Assembly (NCBI RefSeq): GCF_041435055.1
Contig: NZ_CP108002.1
Coordinates: forward strand, 3,906,001 to 3,970,000
Source of the DNA: Streptomyces sp. NBC_00341
Lineage (GTDB): Bacteria > Actinomycetota > Actinomycetes > Streptomycetales > Streptomycetaceae
DNA: 64,000 nt
Direction: 5' to 3'
The notes below the pieces were generated by a model. It was not told the origin of the DNA, made no database searches, and saw only the letters and a list, made by a program, of their open reading frames with translations. The translations under genes and the position numbers were made by a program. This document shows, piece by piece, positions 45,466-52,805 of this stretch; position 1 is the stretch's first letter, and each line of letters begins with the position of its first letter.

Positions 45466-45909
45466 ATGCCGACCCCGGAAGCCGCCACCGTCGCCACCGA
45501 ACTGCGCACCGCGATGGGCAAGCTCAGCCGACGTGTGAAGCGCGAGGACCTGATCCCGGTCGGGCAGATCGCCGTGCTCGGCGTCCTGGACCGCGACGGC
45601 GCCATGACCACCAGCGACCTCGCGTCCGACCAGCGCGTGCGCCCGCAGTCGATGGCCCGCGCGGTCGGCCTCCTCCTCGATCAGGGCCTGGTCACCCGCA
45701 GGTCCCACCCGACGGACGGACGCAAGTCCCTGGTCGAACTGTCGGACGCCGGCCGGGCCGCACTGGAAGCGGAGCGTGGTCGCAGGGCCGGCTGGCTGGC
45801 CCTGGCCATCGAGGCCGAACTATCGGACGAGGAACGCAGGTTGCTCGCGCGCAGCGCGGCCCTGATGGAACGACTGGCCGCCCGCCAGGGCCTGCCCGGA
45901 ACGTCATGA
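45466..45909 (+). CDS. MarR-family transcriptional regulator
   Basis: A 147-residue winged-helix repressor (LGVLDRDGAMTTSDLASDQR, RPQSMARAVGLLLDQGLVTR, the wing SHPTDGRKSLVELSDAGR). The ATG at 45466 is used since the gap upstream is filled with operator-like repeats. Its stop overlaps the Nudix gene start (ATGA). It is divergent from the enolase gene, which is therefore a probable target. Confidence 0.93.
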   Translation: MPTPEAATVATELRTAMGKLSRRVKREDLIPVGQIAVLGVLDRDGAMTTSDLASDQRVRPQSMARAVGLLLDQGLVTRRSHPTDGRKSLVELSDAGRAALEAERGRRAGWLALAIEAELSDEERRLLARSAALMERLAARQGLPGTS

Positions 45910-46439
45910 GCGCGCCCGGTCACGACGGCGGTGACGGCTCCGGTGCCGGTACGGGCGTGACCGTGGACGACGGCGTCGAGTTCCCGGTCCCGGCGGACGG
46001 CGAGGTCTGGGCGGTCGGCGCGGTCGTCCTCGACCCGGACGGCAAGGCCTTCGCCCAGCGGCGCGGCCCCCACCGACGACTGTTCCCCGACTGCTGGGAC
46101 ATCGTCGGCGGCCACGTGGAGGCCGGCGAATCGCTGCTGGACGCCCTCGGCCGCGAGGTCGAGGAGGAGACCGGCTGGCGCCTGCGCCGGGTCCGCCGCC
46201 TCTTCGGGATCACCACCTGGACCGGCGACGACGGGGCCGGTACGCGGCACGAGGCCGACTATCTCGTCGAGGTCGACGGCGATCTGCGCCGCCCCGCCCT
46301 GGAGTGGGCCAAGCACACCGCCTACGACTGGTTCGGCCCCGGCGACCTCCCCCGCCTGAAGGAGAACCGCGCCCCCGGCGAATACCTCATCCACGACCTG
46401 ATCGCGAAGGCCCTGCGGGATCACCCGGCCGAGTCCTGA
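45906..46439 (+). CDS. Nudix hydrolase
   Basis: A 177-residue protein with the complete Nudix box GHVEAGESLLDALGREVEEE followed by TGW, which binds Mg2+ and hydrolyses nucleoside diphosphates linked to another moiety. The N-terminus has a Gly/Asp-rich 30-residue extension. It is translationally coupled to the MarR gene (4-bp overlap). Substrate unknown. Confidence 0.93.
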   Translation: MSAPGHDGGDGSGAGTGVTVDDGVEFPVPADGEVWAVGAVVLDPDGKAFAQRRGPHRRLFPDCWDIVGGHVEAGESLLDALGREVEEETGWRLRRVRRLFGITTWTGDDGAGTRHEADYLVEVDGDLRRPALEWAKHTAYDWFGPGDLPRLKENRAPGEYLIHDLIAKALRDHPAES

Positions 46440-46718
46440 GCCGCCCCCGACTCCGCGTCTTTGGCCGCGGTCGGGTCCGGGTCCGCCGCCGCGCCCGGGA
46501 CCCCGTACACGGAGGCCGGTTCCGCCGCCAGTTCCGCGCCGGGCCGGTGGAGGAGCGCATGCACGCGGTGACGACGCGGGCCCAGGCGGACTCCGGGACC
46601 GGGGCGGGCCGCCCAACTGGTGGGCCCGGGCGCCGGGGTGGAGGTCCAAGCTCTCCGCCAGACGACCGGAGGGACCTTGAGCCTGCCTCTCGGATCCGCC
46701 TGTGAGATCGTCGTGCCC
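46440..46718. other. Non-coding gap before the Imm1 gene
   Basis: No gene with a recognisable start, ribosome site or homology is seen in either direction. The sequence has ordinary high GC at the left and becomes less GC-rich toward the Imm1 gene, suggesting a junction to acquired DNA near 46680. Confidence 0.4.
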
Positions 46719-47084
46719 ATGATCGAATCCTGGGTCACTGATGACGGCAGTGCTGTGCAAGTGGTACTGGAGACCCTCCGGGCAAGAATTGGCGAAGGGC
46801 AGCTTGAAACATGGCTGACCAGTTCGTCCGGCCGCAAGTTGGCCTTCGTGACCAACGCCGAGCGCGCGATGGTGGTGCTGATGAACGGTGACGATGACGC
46901 CGGCGAGCATGCAGTCGACCCCGGAGCCGAGGGATCGAGCGACGGTTTCGTTCTGTCCAATGGCCAGGACGACGAATACCCGGACGTGGACACCGTGCCG
47001 CTTGAAGAGGCGTTCAGGATCGTCGACCACATCGTCAGCAGTGGGTCTTGGCCCGCCGACGCGCGCTGGACGGTCGAGCGTTGA
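46719..47084 (+). CDS. Imm1-family immunity protein
   Basis: A 121-residue acidic protein. The sequence from AMVVLMNGDDDAG through FVLSNGQDDEYPDVDTVPLE and a C-terminal W (ADARWTVER) matches the Imm1 family, which neutralises toxins delivered by polymorphic (Rhs/WXG) systems. GC content is lower than its neighbours, a sign of transfer. No cognate toxin is adjacent; the nearest toxin remnant is 4 kb away. An IS5-type transposase tail abuts its 3' end. Confidence 0.78.
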   Translation: MIESWVTDDGSAVQVVLETLRARIGEGQLETWLTSSSGRKLAFVTNAERAMVVLMNGDDDAGEHAVDPGAEGSSDGFVLSNGQDDEYPDVDTVPLEEAFRIVDHIVSSGSWPADARWTVER

Positions 47085-47093
47085 CCGAGCCGG

Positions 47094-47285
47094 CTATTGC
47101 CGGATCCGGATGGGGACGGCGGCAAAGTGGAGTGCGGCCTGATGCGCAATGGCGAGCTTGTCCGTTCGCATCGCCGGGCCGCGCCACTGCTTCAGCCGGT
47201 TGACGGATCGCTCGACAGCATTGCGCCGCTTGCATATCTCAGCATCGAAACCAGGCGGGCGGAACGCCCCGGCGAACCGGTTCGC
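47094..47285 (-). pseudogene. IS5-family transposase, C-terminal remnant
   Basis: The final ~60 residues of an IS5-type DDE transposase: RPPGFDAEICKRRNAVERSV then NRLKQWRGPAMRTDKLA and HQAALHFAAV. The ERSVNRLKQWR segment includes the catalytic Glu region. The upstream part of the gene and the inverted repeats are missing. It abuts the Imm1 gene on one side and 15-bp tandem repeats on the other. Confidence 0.85.
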
Positions 47286-47311
47286 CGGGGCCGACAACAG
47301 GCGTTCGACAC

Positions 47312-47362
47312 CTTCGAGGAACGGGCCTTCGAACAACGGGCCTTCGAACAACGGGCCTTCAG
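47312..47362. repeat. Three 15-bp tandem repeats at the IS remnant/HAAS gene junction
   Basis: Units CTTCGAGGAACGGGC, CTTCGAACAACGGGC, CTTCGAACAACGGGC and a partial CTTCAG (47312–47362). The partial unit provides the stop codon of the HAAS-domain gene. Confidence 0.85.
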
Positions 47363-47964
47363 CTGATCAGCTCATTCGCGGAACGTCTGGTCCGCCACAG
47401 GTACCCGGTTCCGGCCAGCGTCACGATGAAGGTCAGGGCGACGACCGACCAGCGCAGCGCCGAGTCCGCGCTGCTTCCGTCGTCGGCGAGGACGAAGACG
47501 TACCAGCCGACCTTGATGACGAGGGGGACGATGAAGGCCAGGGCCACCCCGGTCCACTTCTCCGCCACGGTCCAGTAGCGGGCGCGGAAGATGATCACGA
47601 CGCCGCTGACCAGGCCCGCGATGGCTATCCAGTTCAGGACCGTGCTCCGCGCCAGGTAGGGCAGAACGGTGCTGACCAGCAGGAGAACCAGGGGCAGCCA
47701 CACCGGAGAACGGCGGCGGCCCGGCTTCCGCGCCTTCGCGCCCGCACTGTCGCCCAGCTCCTGGAACGCCGTCGCGGCGATCGCGCGGGGGTCACCCATC
47801 TCGTCCAGGATCTCGCGGGTGCTGCCGGGCCGTTCGGCGAGCGCGACCTCGATGTGTTCGCCGAGGTCGGCGATGAGTTCCTGGCGGGCGGCCGGCGGCA
47901 GCATCGACGTCTCACGCTCGACCGCCGCGAGGTAGTCCCGCACGAGCGTTTCATCGGTCTTCAA
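47359..47964 (-). CDS. HAAS/DUF1700-type membrane protein
   Basis: A 201-residue protein. The N-terminal helical HAAS domain (YLAAVERETSMLPPAARQEL, LIADLGEHIEVAL, EILDEMGDPRAIA) is followed by four hydrophobic segments. These proteins are the standard partners of PadR-like regulators. The probable start is TTG at 47964 with GGAAGGG 7 bp upstream, overlapping the PadR gene by 14 bp. The stop codon lies in a short tandem repeat. Confidence 0.88.
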   Translation of the reverse strand: MKTDETLVRDYLAAVERETSMLPPAARQELIADLGEHIEVALAERPGSTREILDEMGDPRAIAATAFQELGDSAGAKARKPGRRRSPVWLPLVLLLVSTVLPYLARSTVLNWIAIAGLVSGVVIIFRARYWTVAEKWTGVALAFIVPLVIKVGWYVFVLADDGSSADSALRWSVVALTFIVTLAGTGYLWRTRRSANELIS

Positions 47965-48352
47965 GAGTGTGCCCTTCCAGGTGCGCGCCGAGCTCCTTGC
48001 CCGGCGTGAGGAGTCGGTCGACGGCGCCACGGAAGCCGGGCCAGATCGCGGTGAACTCCGCGAGCGCGGCCCGGCCGGACCCGGACAGTTCGTAATACCG
48101 TCGCGGCGGACCGGACGTCGACTCTCGCCAGGTGGTGACGACCAGCTCGTCCCGCCGCAACCGCGACAGCAGGGGATACACGGTGCCCTGGCCGGTCGCC
48201 AGGGCACCGGTCGCCTGAAGCTCTCGGAGCAGCTCGACGCCGTACTTCGGCTCGTCCCGCATCAGCGCGAGAACGCAGTACTCCAGTACTCCCTTGAGCA
48301 ACTGGCTCTCGGCATTGCCCGAGGCCTGGCGCCTTGCCTCACCTGGTTCCAT
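47951..48352 (-). CDS. PadR-family transcriptional regulator
   Basis: A 133-residue minimal PadR protein: LLKGVLEYCVLALMRDEPKY, GQGTVYPLLSRLRRDELV and RRYYELSGSGRAALAEF. ATG at 48352 is chosen; the ribosome site is weak and TTG at 48361 is possible. It is coupled to the HAAS membrane-protein gene. The upstream gap is largely short tandem repeats. Confidence 0.9.
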   Translation of the reverse strand: MEPGEARRQASGNAESQLLKGVLEYCVLALMRDEPKYGVELLRELQATGALATGQGTVYPLLSRLRRDELVVTTWRESTSGPPRRYYELSGSGRAALAEFTAIWPGFRGAVDRLLTPGKELGAHLEGHTLEDR

Positions 48353-48520
48353 GCATGGCAATGTACCAGGCGAAGCACCTCACCTGTCCGGTCCTCGGCC
48401 CCCTCTCCGCCGACCCTTCACACCTTCCGCACTCCCCGCGGAACCCGGTGGCCGGCCTACCGGTCGAGGCGGGCCGACGGGATCACGGAGGGGGAGGCAA
48501 CAGGTTCACGCGTGGACCGG

Positions 48521-48652
48521 AGCCCGGAGCCCGGAGCCCGGCGGCCTGCGGTCTGCGGTCTGCGGTCTGCGGCCTGCGGCCTGCGGTCTGCGGCCTGCGG
48601 TCATCGGCCATCGGCCATCGGTCATCGGCCATCGGTCATCGGTCATCGGTCA
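48521..48652. repeat. Compound heptanucleotide microsatellite
   Basis: Three AGCCCGG units (48521–48541), then about eight GGYCTGC units, then about seven GGYCATC units, ending exactly at the SDR stop codon (TCA within GGTCA at 48650–48652). All have 7-bp periodicity, so length changes alter frame. No gene uses it except the final stop. Confidence 0.93.
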
Positions 48653-49399
48653 GGCGATACCACCATTGGCGAACAGGACCTGGCCGTTGACCCACCGCCC
48701 GTCGGGGCCGGCCAGGAAGGCGACGGTGCTCGCGATGTCCTCGCTCGTGCCGAGCCGGTCCAGTGGGGAGGCGGCGGCGATCCGCTCGACCAGCTCGGGG
48801 CTCTTGCCCTCCAGGAAGAGCGGGGTGGCTGTCGGCCCGGGAGCCACGGCGTTGACGGTGACGTCCCGGCCGCGCAGTTCGCGGGCGAGGATCAGGGTCA
48901 TCGCCTCGACCGCCCCCTTGCTCGCCGCGTAGGCGGCGTACGTGGACTGCTGGAGCCTGGTGACCGAGGTCGAGAAGTTGATCAGCGCTCCGCCGGGGCG
49001 CAGCCGCCGGGCGGCGAGCTGCGATACGACGAACGTGCCGCGCACGTTGACCCGGTGCATCCGGTCGAAGGCGTCGAGGTCCATCTCGACCACCGGCGCG
49101 AGCAGCATGATCCCGGCGGTGTTGACCACCACGTCCACCGCGCCGAAGCGCTCCTCCGCGGTGTCGAACAGGGCCGCCATCTCCGTCTCGTCCGCAATGT
49201 CGCCCGGGGCGGCAACGGCCAGTCCGCCGGCCTCCTGGATCGAGGCCACCACCTTCCCGGCGCGCTCCGGGCCACCGGAGTAGTGCACGACGACCGCCAT
49301 GCCCCGCGCGGCCAGCGCAGCAGCGACGGCGCCGCCGATCCCGCCAGATCCCCCGGTCACGATCGCCACACGGGTGGCGGACTCCTCAACGGTGGCCAT
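48650..49399 (-). CDS. SDR-family NAD(P)-dependent oxidoreductase
   Basis: A 249-residue short-chain dehydrogenase. Cofactor motif TGGSGGIGG is near residue 16, NTAGIM follows, and the catalytic triad is Ser in NFSTSVT with Tyr/Lys in YAAYAASK. The Gly-rich C-terminus ends GQVLFANGGIA. GGGAGGT is 4 bp before ATG 49399. It is divergent from a TetR gene with two palindromes between them, so it is probably TetR-repressed. Substrate unknown. Confidence 0.94.
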   Translation of the reverse strand: MATVEESATRVAIVTGGSGGIGGAVAAALAARGMAVVVHYSGGPERAGKVVASIQEAGGLAVAAPGDIADETEMAALFDTAEERFGAVDVVVNTAGIMLLAPVVEMDLDAFDRMHRVNVRGTFVVSQLAARRLRPGGALINFSTSVTRLQQSTYAAYAASKGAVEAMTLILARELRGRDVTVNAVAPGPTATPLFLEGKSPELVERIAAASPLDRLGTSEDIASTVAFLAGPDGRWVNGQVLFANGGIA

Positions 49400-49442
49400 A
49401 GCGACCTCCCTCTCGTCTTTGTGGACAGTGAGTACACTACCC

Positions 49443-49489
49443 ACATATGGACTCATCGTCCATATGTATATGGTCGGTGAGTCCATATA
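49443..49489. promoter_or_regulatory. Two TetR-type palindromes between the SDR and TetR genes
   Basis: Site 1: ACATATGGAC (49443–49452) and GTCCATATGT (49458–49467), perfect 10-bp arms. Site 2: TATATGG (49467–49473) and CCATATA (49483–49489). Both share the CCATAT half-site and overlap the region expected to hold the divergent promoters. Confidence 0.82.
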
Positions 49490-49544
49490 ATCCCGCCCAG
49501 GGTCGCGCCCACCGGGTCGGCCACGCCGGACTAGGAGCAGTCAC

Positions 49545-50171
49545 ATGGAGCGATCAGAGGCCGAGCGGGCCGACCCGCTCAAGCCGGGGCGCGGACGCCG
49601 CCGGGCGGAGGACGTCCGCCGCGCGACGCTGACCGCGGCAGCCGAGCTACTGCTCGCCGAGGGCGTCCACGCCCTGACCTTCTCGAAGGTCGCCGCACAC
49701 GCGGGCGTCAGCAAGATGACCCTCTACAAGTGGTGGCCCTCCCCCGGCGCCCTGGCCTTCGACGCCTACTTCAACACCTTCAAGGAGACCCTCGCCTTCC
49801 CCGACACCGGCGACATCGGGCGGGACCTGACCACGCAGTTGCACAGCTTCGTCGATCTCCTGAACCGCAACGGCCCCGTCATCGCCGGGATCATCGGAGC
49901 CGCCCAGGGCGACGCCGGCCTGGCGGAGGCGCTCTCTACCCACTACGTCATTCAGCGGCGCGCCCTCGCCGTCGAACGGCTCACCCGCGCACAGCAGGTG
50001 GGCCAGATCCGTGCGGAGGCCGACCTGGAGACGATCGTCGACCAGCTGTGGGGCGCCGTCTACCACCGGCTGCTGATGCCCGCGCAACCACTGAGCAGAG
50101 AGTTCGCGGACCGGCTGATCGCCAACCTCCTCCAGGGCGTCGCCCCGAACGCGGCGGACCCGGCGACCTGA
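49545..50171 (+). CDS. TetR-family transcriptional regulator
   Basis: A 208-residue repressor. After a basic N-terminal arm comes the HTH (LTAAAELLLAEGVHALTFSK, AGVSKMTLYKWWPS), then a TetR_C helical ligand domain with AAQGDAGLAEAL and QLWGAVYHRLL. It is divergent from the SDR gene and probably controls it through the CCATAT palindromes. Confidence 0.93.
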   Translation: MERSEAERADPLKPGRGRRRAEDVRRATLTAAAELLLAEGVHALTFSKVAAHAGVSKMTLYKWWPSPGALAFDAYFNTFKETLAFPDTGDIGRDLTTQLHSFVDLLNRNGPVIAGIIGAAQGDAGLAEALSTHYVIQRRALAVERLTRAQQVGQIRAEADLETIVDQLWGAVYHRLLMPAQPLSREFADRLIANLLQGVAPNAADPAT

Positions 50172-50370
50172 CGCGTGGGCCCGGCGACCTGATGAGCGGA
50201 GCCGGGAATCGCCGCCGCGGAGCCTCAACGAGCCATCCCGCCAGCGCGTTTCTCCATCGATATATTTTTGAGGCGGATCGGCATCGAGCAGCACCTCGTG
50301 AGAACCGGCGCTGCCGTGCCGTGCGTCGTGAGCTACGGCGCCATCAAGTCGCCTACGAGGGGGAGGGCCC

Positions 50371-50771
50371 GTGGAGCACAAGAGGGAAGCGCTGGCCGAG
50401 CGCATCGCCGAGCGCAGAAGCGGAGTTGGCGACCCGCGGGCGTTGGTGGGTGAGATGCGGCGTTCGCTCCTTCTGGTGCCGGTGGCCGATGAGCGGCTGT
50501 GGTCGGTGCGGATGGGTGGGGTGCGGTGGATCTGCGGGTTCACCGATGAGACCGCGCTGGCCCGGTTCGCCCTGCACCACGGTCCGGGGGACCAGCCGAT
50601 GGATTACGCGGCGCTGTTGGGTGCGCGCATCGTGGATGAGATCGTGCCCGCGCTGGGTGAGCCCGCGGGCCTCGCCGTCGACATCGCGACCGAGGACGGG
50701 TCGATGTTCTTCCCGCCGGTCTCCGGCATCGTTCCGGAGGCGGTCGCCGTGGATGCTGGTGAGGGTGAAGA
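50371..50771 (+). pseudogene. SseB-like protein gene, 3'-truncated by fusion to Rhs sequence
   Basis: About 133 residues of the SseB-family type found beside Streptomyces Rhs toxins: EALAERIAERRSGVGDPRAL, SLLLVPVADERLWSVRMGGV, GARIVDEIVPALG and MFFPPVSGIVPEAVAV. GAGGGGGAGG precedes the GTG. The family core looks nearly complete, but the reading frame runs directly into Rhs sequence in a different frame, adding about 58 unrelated Pro/Thr-rich residues before a stop at 50946. A modified SseB protein may still be made. Role: probably associated with the secretion or regulation of the polymorphic toxin. Confidence 0.72.
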
Positions 50772-51225
50772 GGCACCCGCACCTTCGACCTCGACCCGTC
50801 GGGCCGCCTCACCGCCGCCACCACCCCCGACGGAACCCGCTGGCGCTACCACTACGACCCACTCGGCCGCCGCACCGCGAAACAACGCCTCACGGCCGAC
50901 GGCGAGAACGTTGCCGAGGAGACCCGGTTCACCTGGGACGGCCTGAACCTCTGCGAACAGACCACCCACCACCCGGACACCCCGAACACGGTCGCCCTCA
51001 CCTGGGACCACCGCGGCCACACCCCCCTGGCCCAGACCGAACGCATCCTCACCCCCGACGACGACCAGACCGAGATCGACCGCCGCTTCTTCGCCATCGC
51101 CACCGACCTCATCGGCACCCCCACCGAACTCATCGACGAGTCCGGCGACATCGCCTGGCGCACCCGCACCACCCTCTGGGGCACCACCGCCTGGTCCCGC
51201 AACAGCGGCACATACCCCTCCCAAG
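50772..51225 (+). pseudogene. Rhs/YD-repeat protein remnant (last core repeats)
   Basis: In a frame different from the SseB gene the sequence reads as the end of an Rhs core: TFDLDPSGRLTAATTPDGTR, WRYHYDPLGRRTAKQRL and DLIGTPTELIDESGDIAWRT followed by LWGTTAW. The normal continuation to the RHS-core end (the FPGQYFDPETGL and YNYFRHYDPETARY-type segments) is missing, and the sequence jumps to WTDPLGLSPY at 51226. A full Rhs gene is several kb; here only about 150 residues remain, with no start codon. Confidence 0.85.
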
Positions 51226-51654
51226 TGGACGGACCCGCTCGGCCTGTCCCCGTACTCGGAGGAGAAGGTTCCGGTCTACCGGGGGACGGAGTCCCGGCAG
51301 CTGTGCAGCAGGGGTCTGCGGACGCTGCTGACACCGTCCAGATCAATCGGAACATCGACGCCACCGAGTCCACCGAGCTCGACTCCGTGGCCACCACGGG
51401 CAAGTTCGGGACAGGCGACGGTGCGATGGAGGGGAAGTGGTTCGCGACCGAGGGCAGCTCACGCGGATCGCTGGGGCGAGCTGTTGAATCGTGGCCAGGG
51501 CCTGACCATCACGACTCACGTGCCCAGGTCGTTGGCGGACCAGCTGCATTTCCATCCAGGTAGGTTGGACGGCGTCGGCCCTGGCTACTACGCCGATGGC
51601 GGTCAACTCGCCCAAATCAATGGGCAGATGAGTGGAATCGAGTTGTGGCCGTAA
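51226..51654 (+). pseudogene. Rhs C-terminal toxin domain, frameshifted
   Basis: It begins with the Rhs core-to-toxin boundary motif WTDPLGLSPYSEEKVPVYRG, then the reading shifts to another frame (TTGKFGTGDGAMEGKWFATE) near 51270–51420 and back near 51470 (WGELLNRGQGLTITTHVPRS, LDGVGPGYYADGGQLA, MSGIELWP). The VPVYRG opening hints at an ADP-ribosyltransferase-like fold, but this is only a suggestion. The stop TAA overlaps the ATG of the next gene. Two opposite shifts mean the ends are in frame but the middle is not. Confidence 0.7.
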
Positions 51655-52013
51655 TGAACCAGATCGAGAATCCGGTTGCCAGTGCCGTGGTCCACTGGCG
51701 GACCGCCGAGCAGGGTGGCCGGCTGTCCGGGCCTCCGACCGTGCCGGTCTACATGGCCACGGCCGTGTTCGTCCTGGGTGACGACAGCGAGGTGCAGCCC
51801 GGCTGGCCGGCGTCAGCGGAGCAACTGAGCATCCTGCTCCAGAAGACCGGCGAACGCGATGACGGCCGATGGGAATGCATGGTCGGCTTCCTCGTCCCGG
51901 AGCTGGCGCGCCCGCATGTGCATGCGGGAGCCGAACTGATTGTGCTGGAAGGCCCACGCGCGGTTGCCACCGCACAGGTCAGTGCCGTGCTCGCCTCGCC
52001 GGAGGACCAGTAG
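51654..52013 (+). CDS. Putative immunity protein (EF-Tu-like beta-barrel)
   Basis: A 119-residue protein whose start overlaps the toxin stop codon (TAATG). Segments VVHWRTAEQGGRLSGPPTV and ARPHVHAGAELIVLEGPRAV resemble the beta-barrel C-terminal domain of elongation factor Tu, a form seen in several small proteins encoded after polymorphic toxins. Its position directly after the toxin tip makes an immunity role the best guess. It is intact while its toxin is broken. Confidence 0.65.
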   Translation: MNQIENPVASAVVHWRTAEQGGRLSGPPTVPVYMATAVFVLGDDSEVQPGWPASAEQLSILLQKTGERDDGRWECMVGFLVPELARPHVHAGAELIVLEGPRAVATAQVSAVLASPEDQ

Positions 52014-52017
52014 GCCG

Positions 52018-52359
52018 ATGCCCGAGTCAGGCTGCTGCGACTGCTGTCGGCATTTGGATGACGACGCTACTGGTGAACTCCAGATCTATTCGATAGAGGA
52101 GAAGAGTGCCGGGACCGCGACGTGCGCTGTTCGCTGCATAGGCGGCATAGTGCGCACCGGCCGACCGTTCAGGCTTCGCCTGACCCATGACACAACAGGG
52201 GGTCCGGTACTCCTGAGCCTCGACTGGATCAATTGCTATGGAAAGGTCACGGACTCCCTCTATCCGTCCTACAGCGCCTTGGTCCAGCTCTCGGGAGACG
52301 GCGTGAGTCTCCTGACGAGAGGCCTGATCCTTTCCTCTTCCGCGAATGATGAGTCATGA
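52018..52359 (+). CDS. Small protein after the Rhs toxin remnant, possible second immunity gene
   Basis: A 113-residue, likely beta-rich protein starting 4 bp after the preceding stop, with GGAGG about 13 bp upstream inside that gene. A CCDCC cysteine cluster is near the N-terminus, and RTGRPFRLRLTHDTTGG resembles the beta-barrel pattern of its neighbour. No family is recognised. GC is lower than core genes. The tight spacing suggests co-translation with the gene before it. Confidence 0.6.
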   Translation: MPESGCCDCCRHLDDDATGELQIYSIEEKSAGTATCAVRCIGGIVRTGRPFRLRLTHDTTGGPVLLSLDWINCYGKVTDSLYPSYSALVQLSGDGVSLLTRGLILSSSANDES

Positions 52360-52573
52360 ACAAGATGTCCGCGGACCGCCCTCCGATGCGCCGGATCGCG
52401 CTCCGCCTACTATCCGGCCGGCCGTTGCGGACCCGGTGGCGTCGGCTTCCGGCCGAGACTCGGGTCACCCGTCTCGTCCGGGCGGTCCTCACCCTGCACC
52501 TCAACACCTCAACACCCCAAGCCGAGGCCGGAAAAGGCTCAGCGCCCCTTCGCGCGTGGGATGCGCATGAAAA

Positions 52574-52606
52574 AGCCCCAGGTCACGGCGAGTGAGTCCT
52601 GGGGCT
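52574..52606 (-). terminator. Terminator of tRNA-Thr
   Basis: Inverted repeat AGCCCCAGG (52574–52582) and CCTGGGGCT (52598–52606). Read on the minus strand the stem is followed by TTTTT, a classical intrinsic terminator just downstream of the tRNA. Confidence 0.88.
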
Positions 52607-52612
52607 GATCCG

Positions 52613-52686
52613 AGCCGCCTTCGGGATTCGAACCCGAGACCTACGCATTACGAGTGCGTTGCTCTGGCCAACTGAGCTAAGGCGGC
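52613..52686 (-). tRNA. tRNA-Thr (anticodon CGT)
   Basis: A 74-nt cloverleaf on the minus strand. The acceptor stem GCCGCCT pairs with AGGCGGC, the anticodon stem ACGCA/TGCGT encloses the loop CTCGTAA, and the T-arm carries GGTTCGAATCC. The anticodon CGT reads ACG. No CCA is encoded. It lies at the edge of the accessory zone, but no att repeat or integrase is seen. Confidence 0.95.
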
Positions 52687-52805
52687 ACGCGCTGCCACAC
52701 CATGGTGCGATCAGCAGCGGGCCCAAGTCTACACAGTTTCCGAGGGTGCTCCGTACCGCCCTGGCGCCGGGGCATAGGCGCAGGTCAGCGTTGTGGTGGG
52801 TGGGG

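Noticed and set aside
47094..47285. Intact insertion sequence
   Set aside because: Only the transposase C-terminus remains; the catalytic N-terminal part and terminal inverted repeats are absent.
48521..48652. Possible CRISPR-like array
   Set aside because: Units are 7 bp, directly abutting, with no spacers; it is a microsatellite.
50772..51654. Programmed frameshifting producing a functional Rhs toxin
   Set aside because: Rhs toxins are not known to use recoding, the core-end sequence is missing and there is no start codon, so decay is the simpler reading.
52360..52573. A small gene (about 79 codons from 52356) after the second immunity-like gene
   Set aside because: The product is Arg/Pro-rich with no homology, and the frame runs into the tRNA terminator.
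52613..52686. tRNA-Thr as the attachment site of an integrated element
   Set aside because: No integrase gene, excisionase or duplicated tRNA 3' end is visible on either side.
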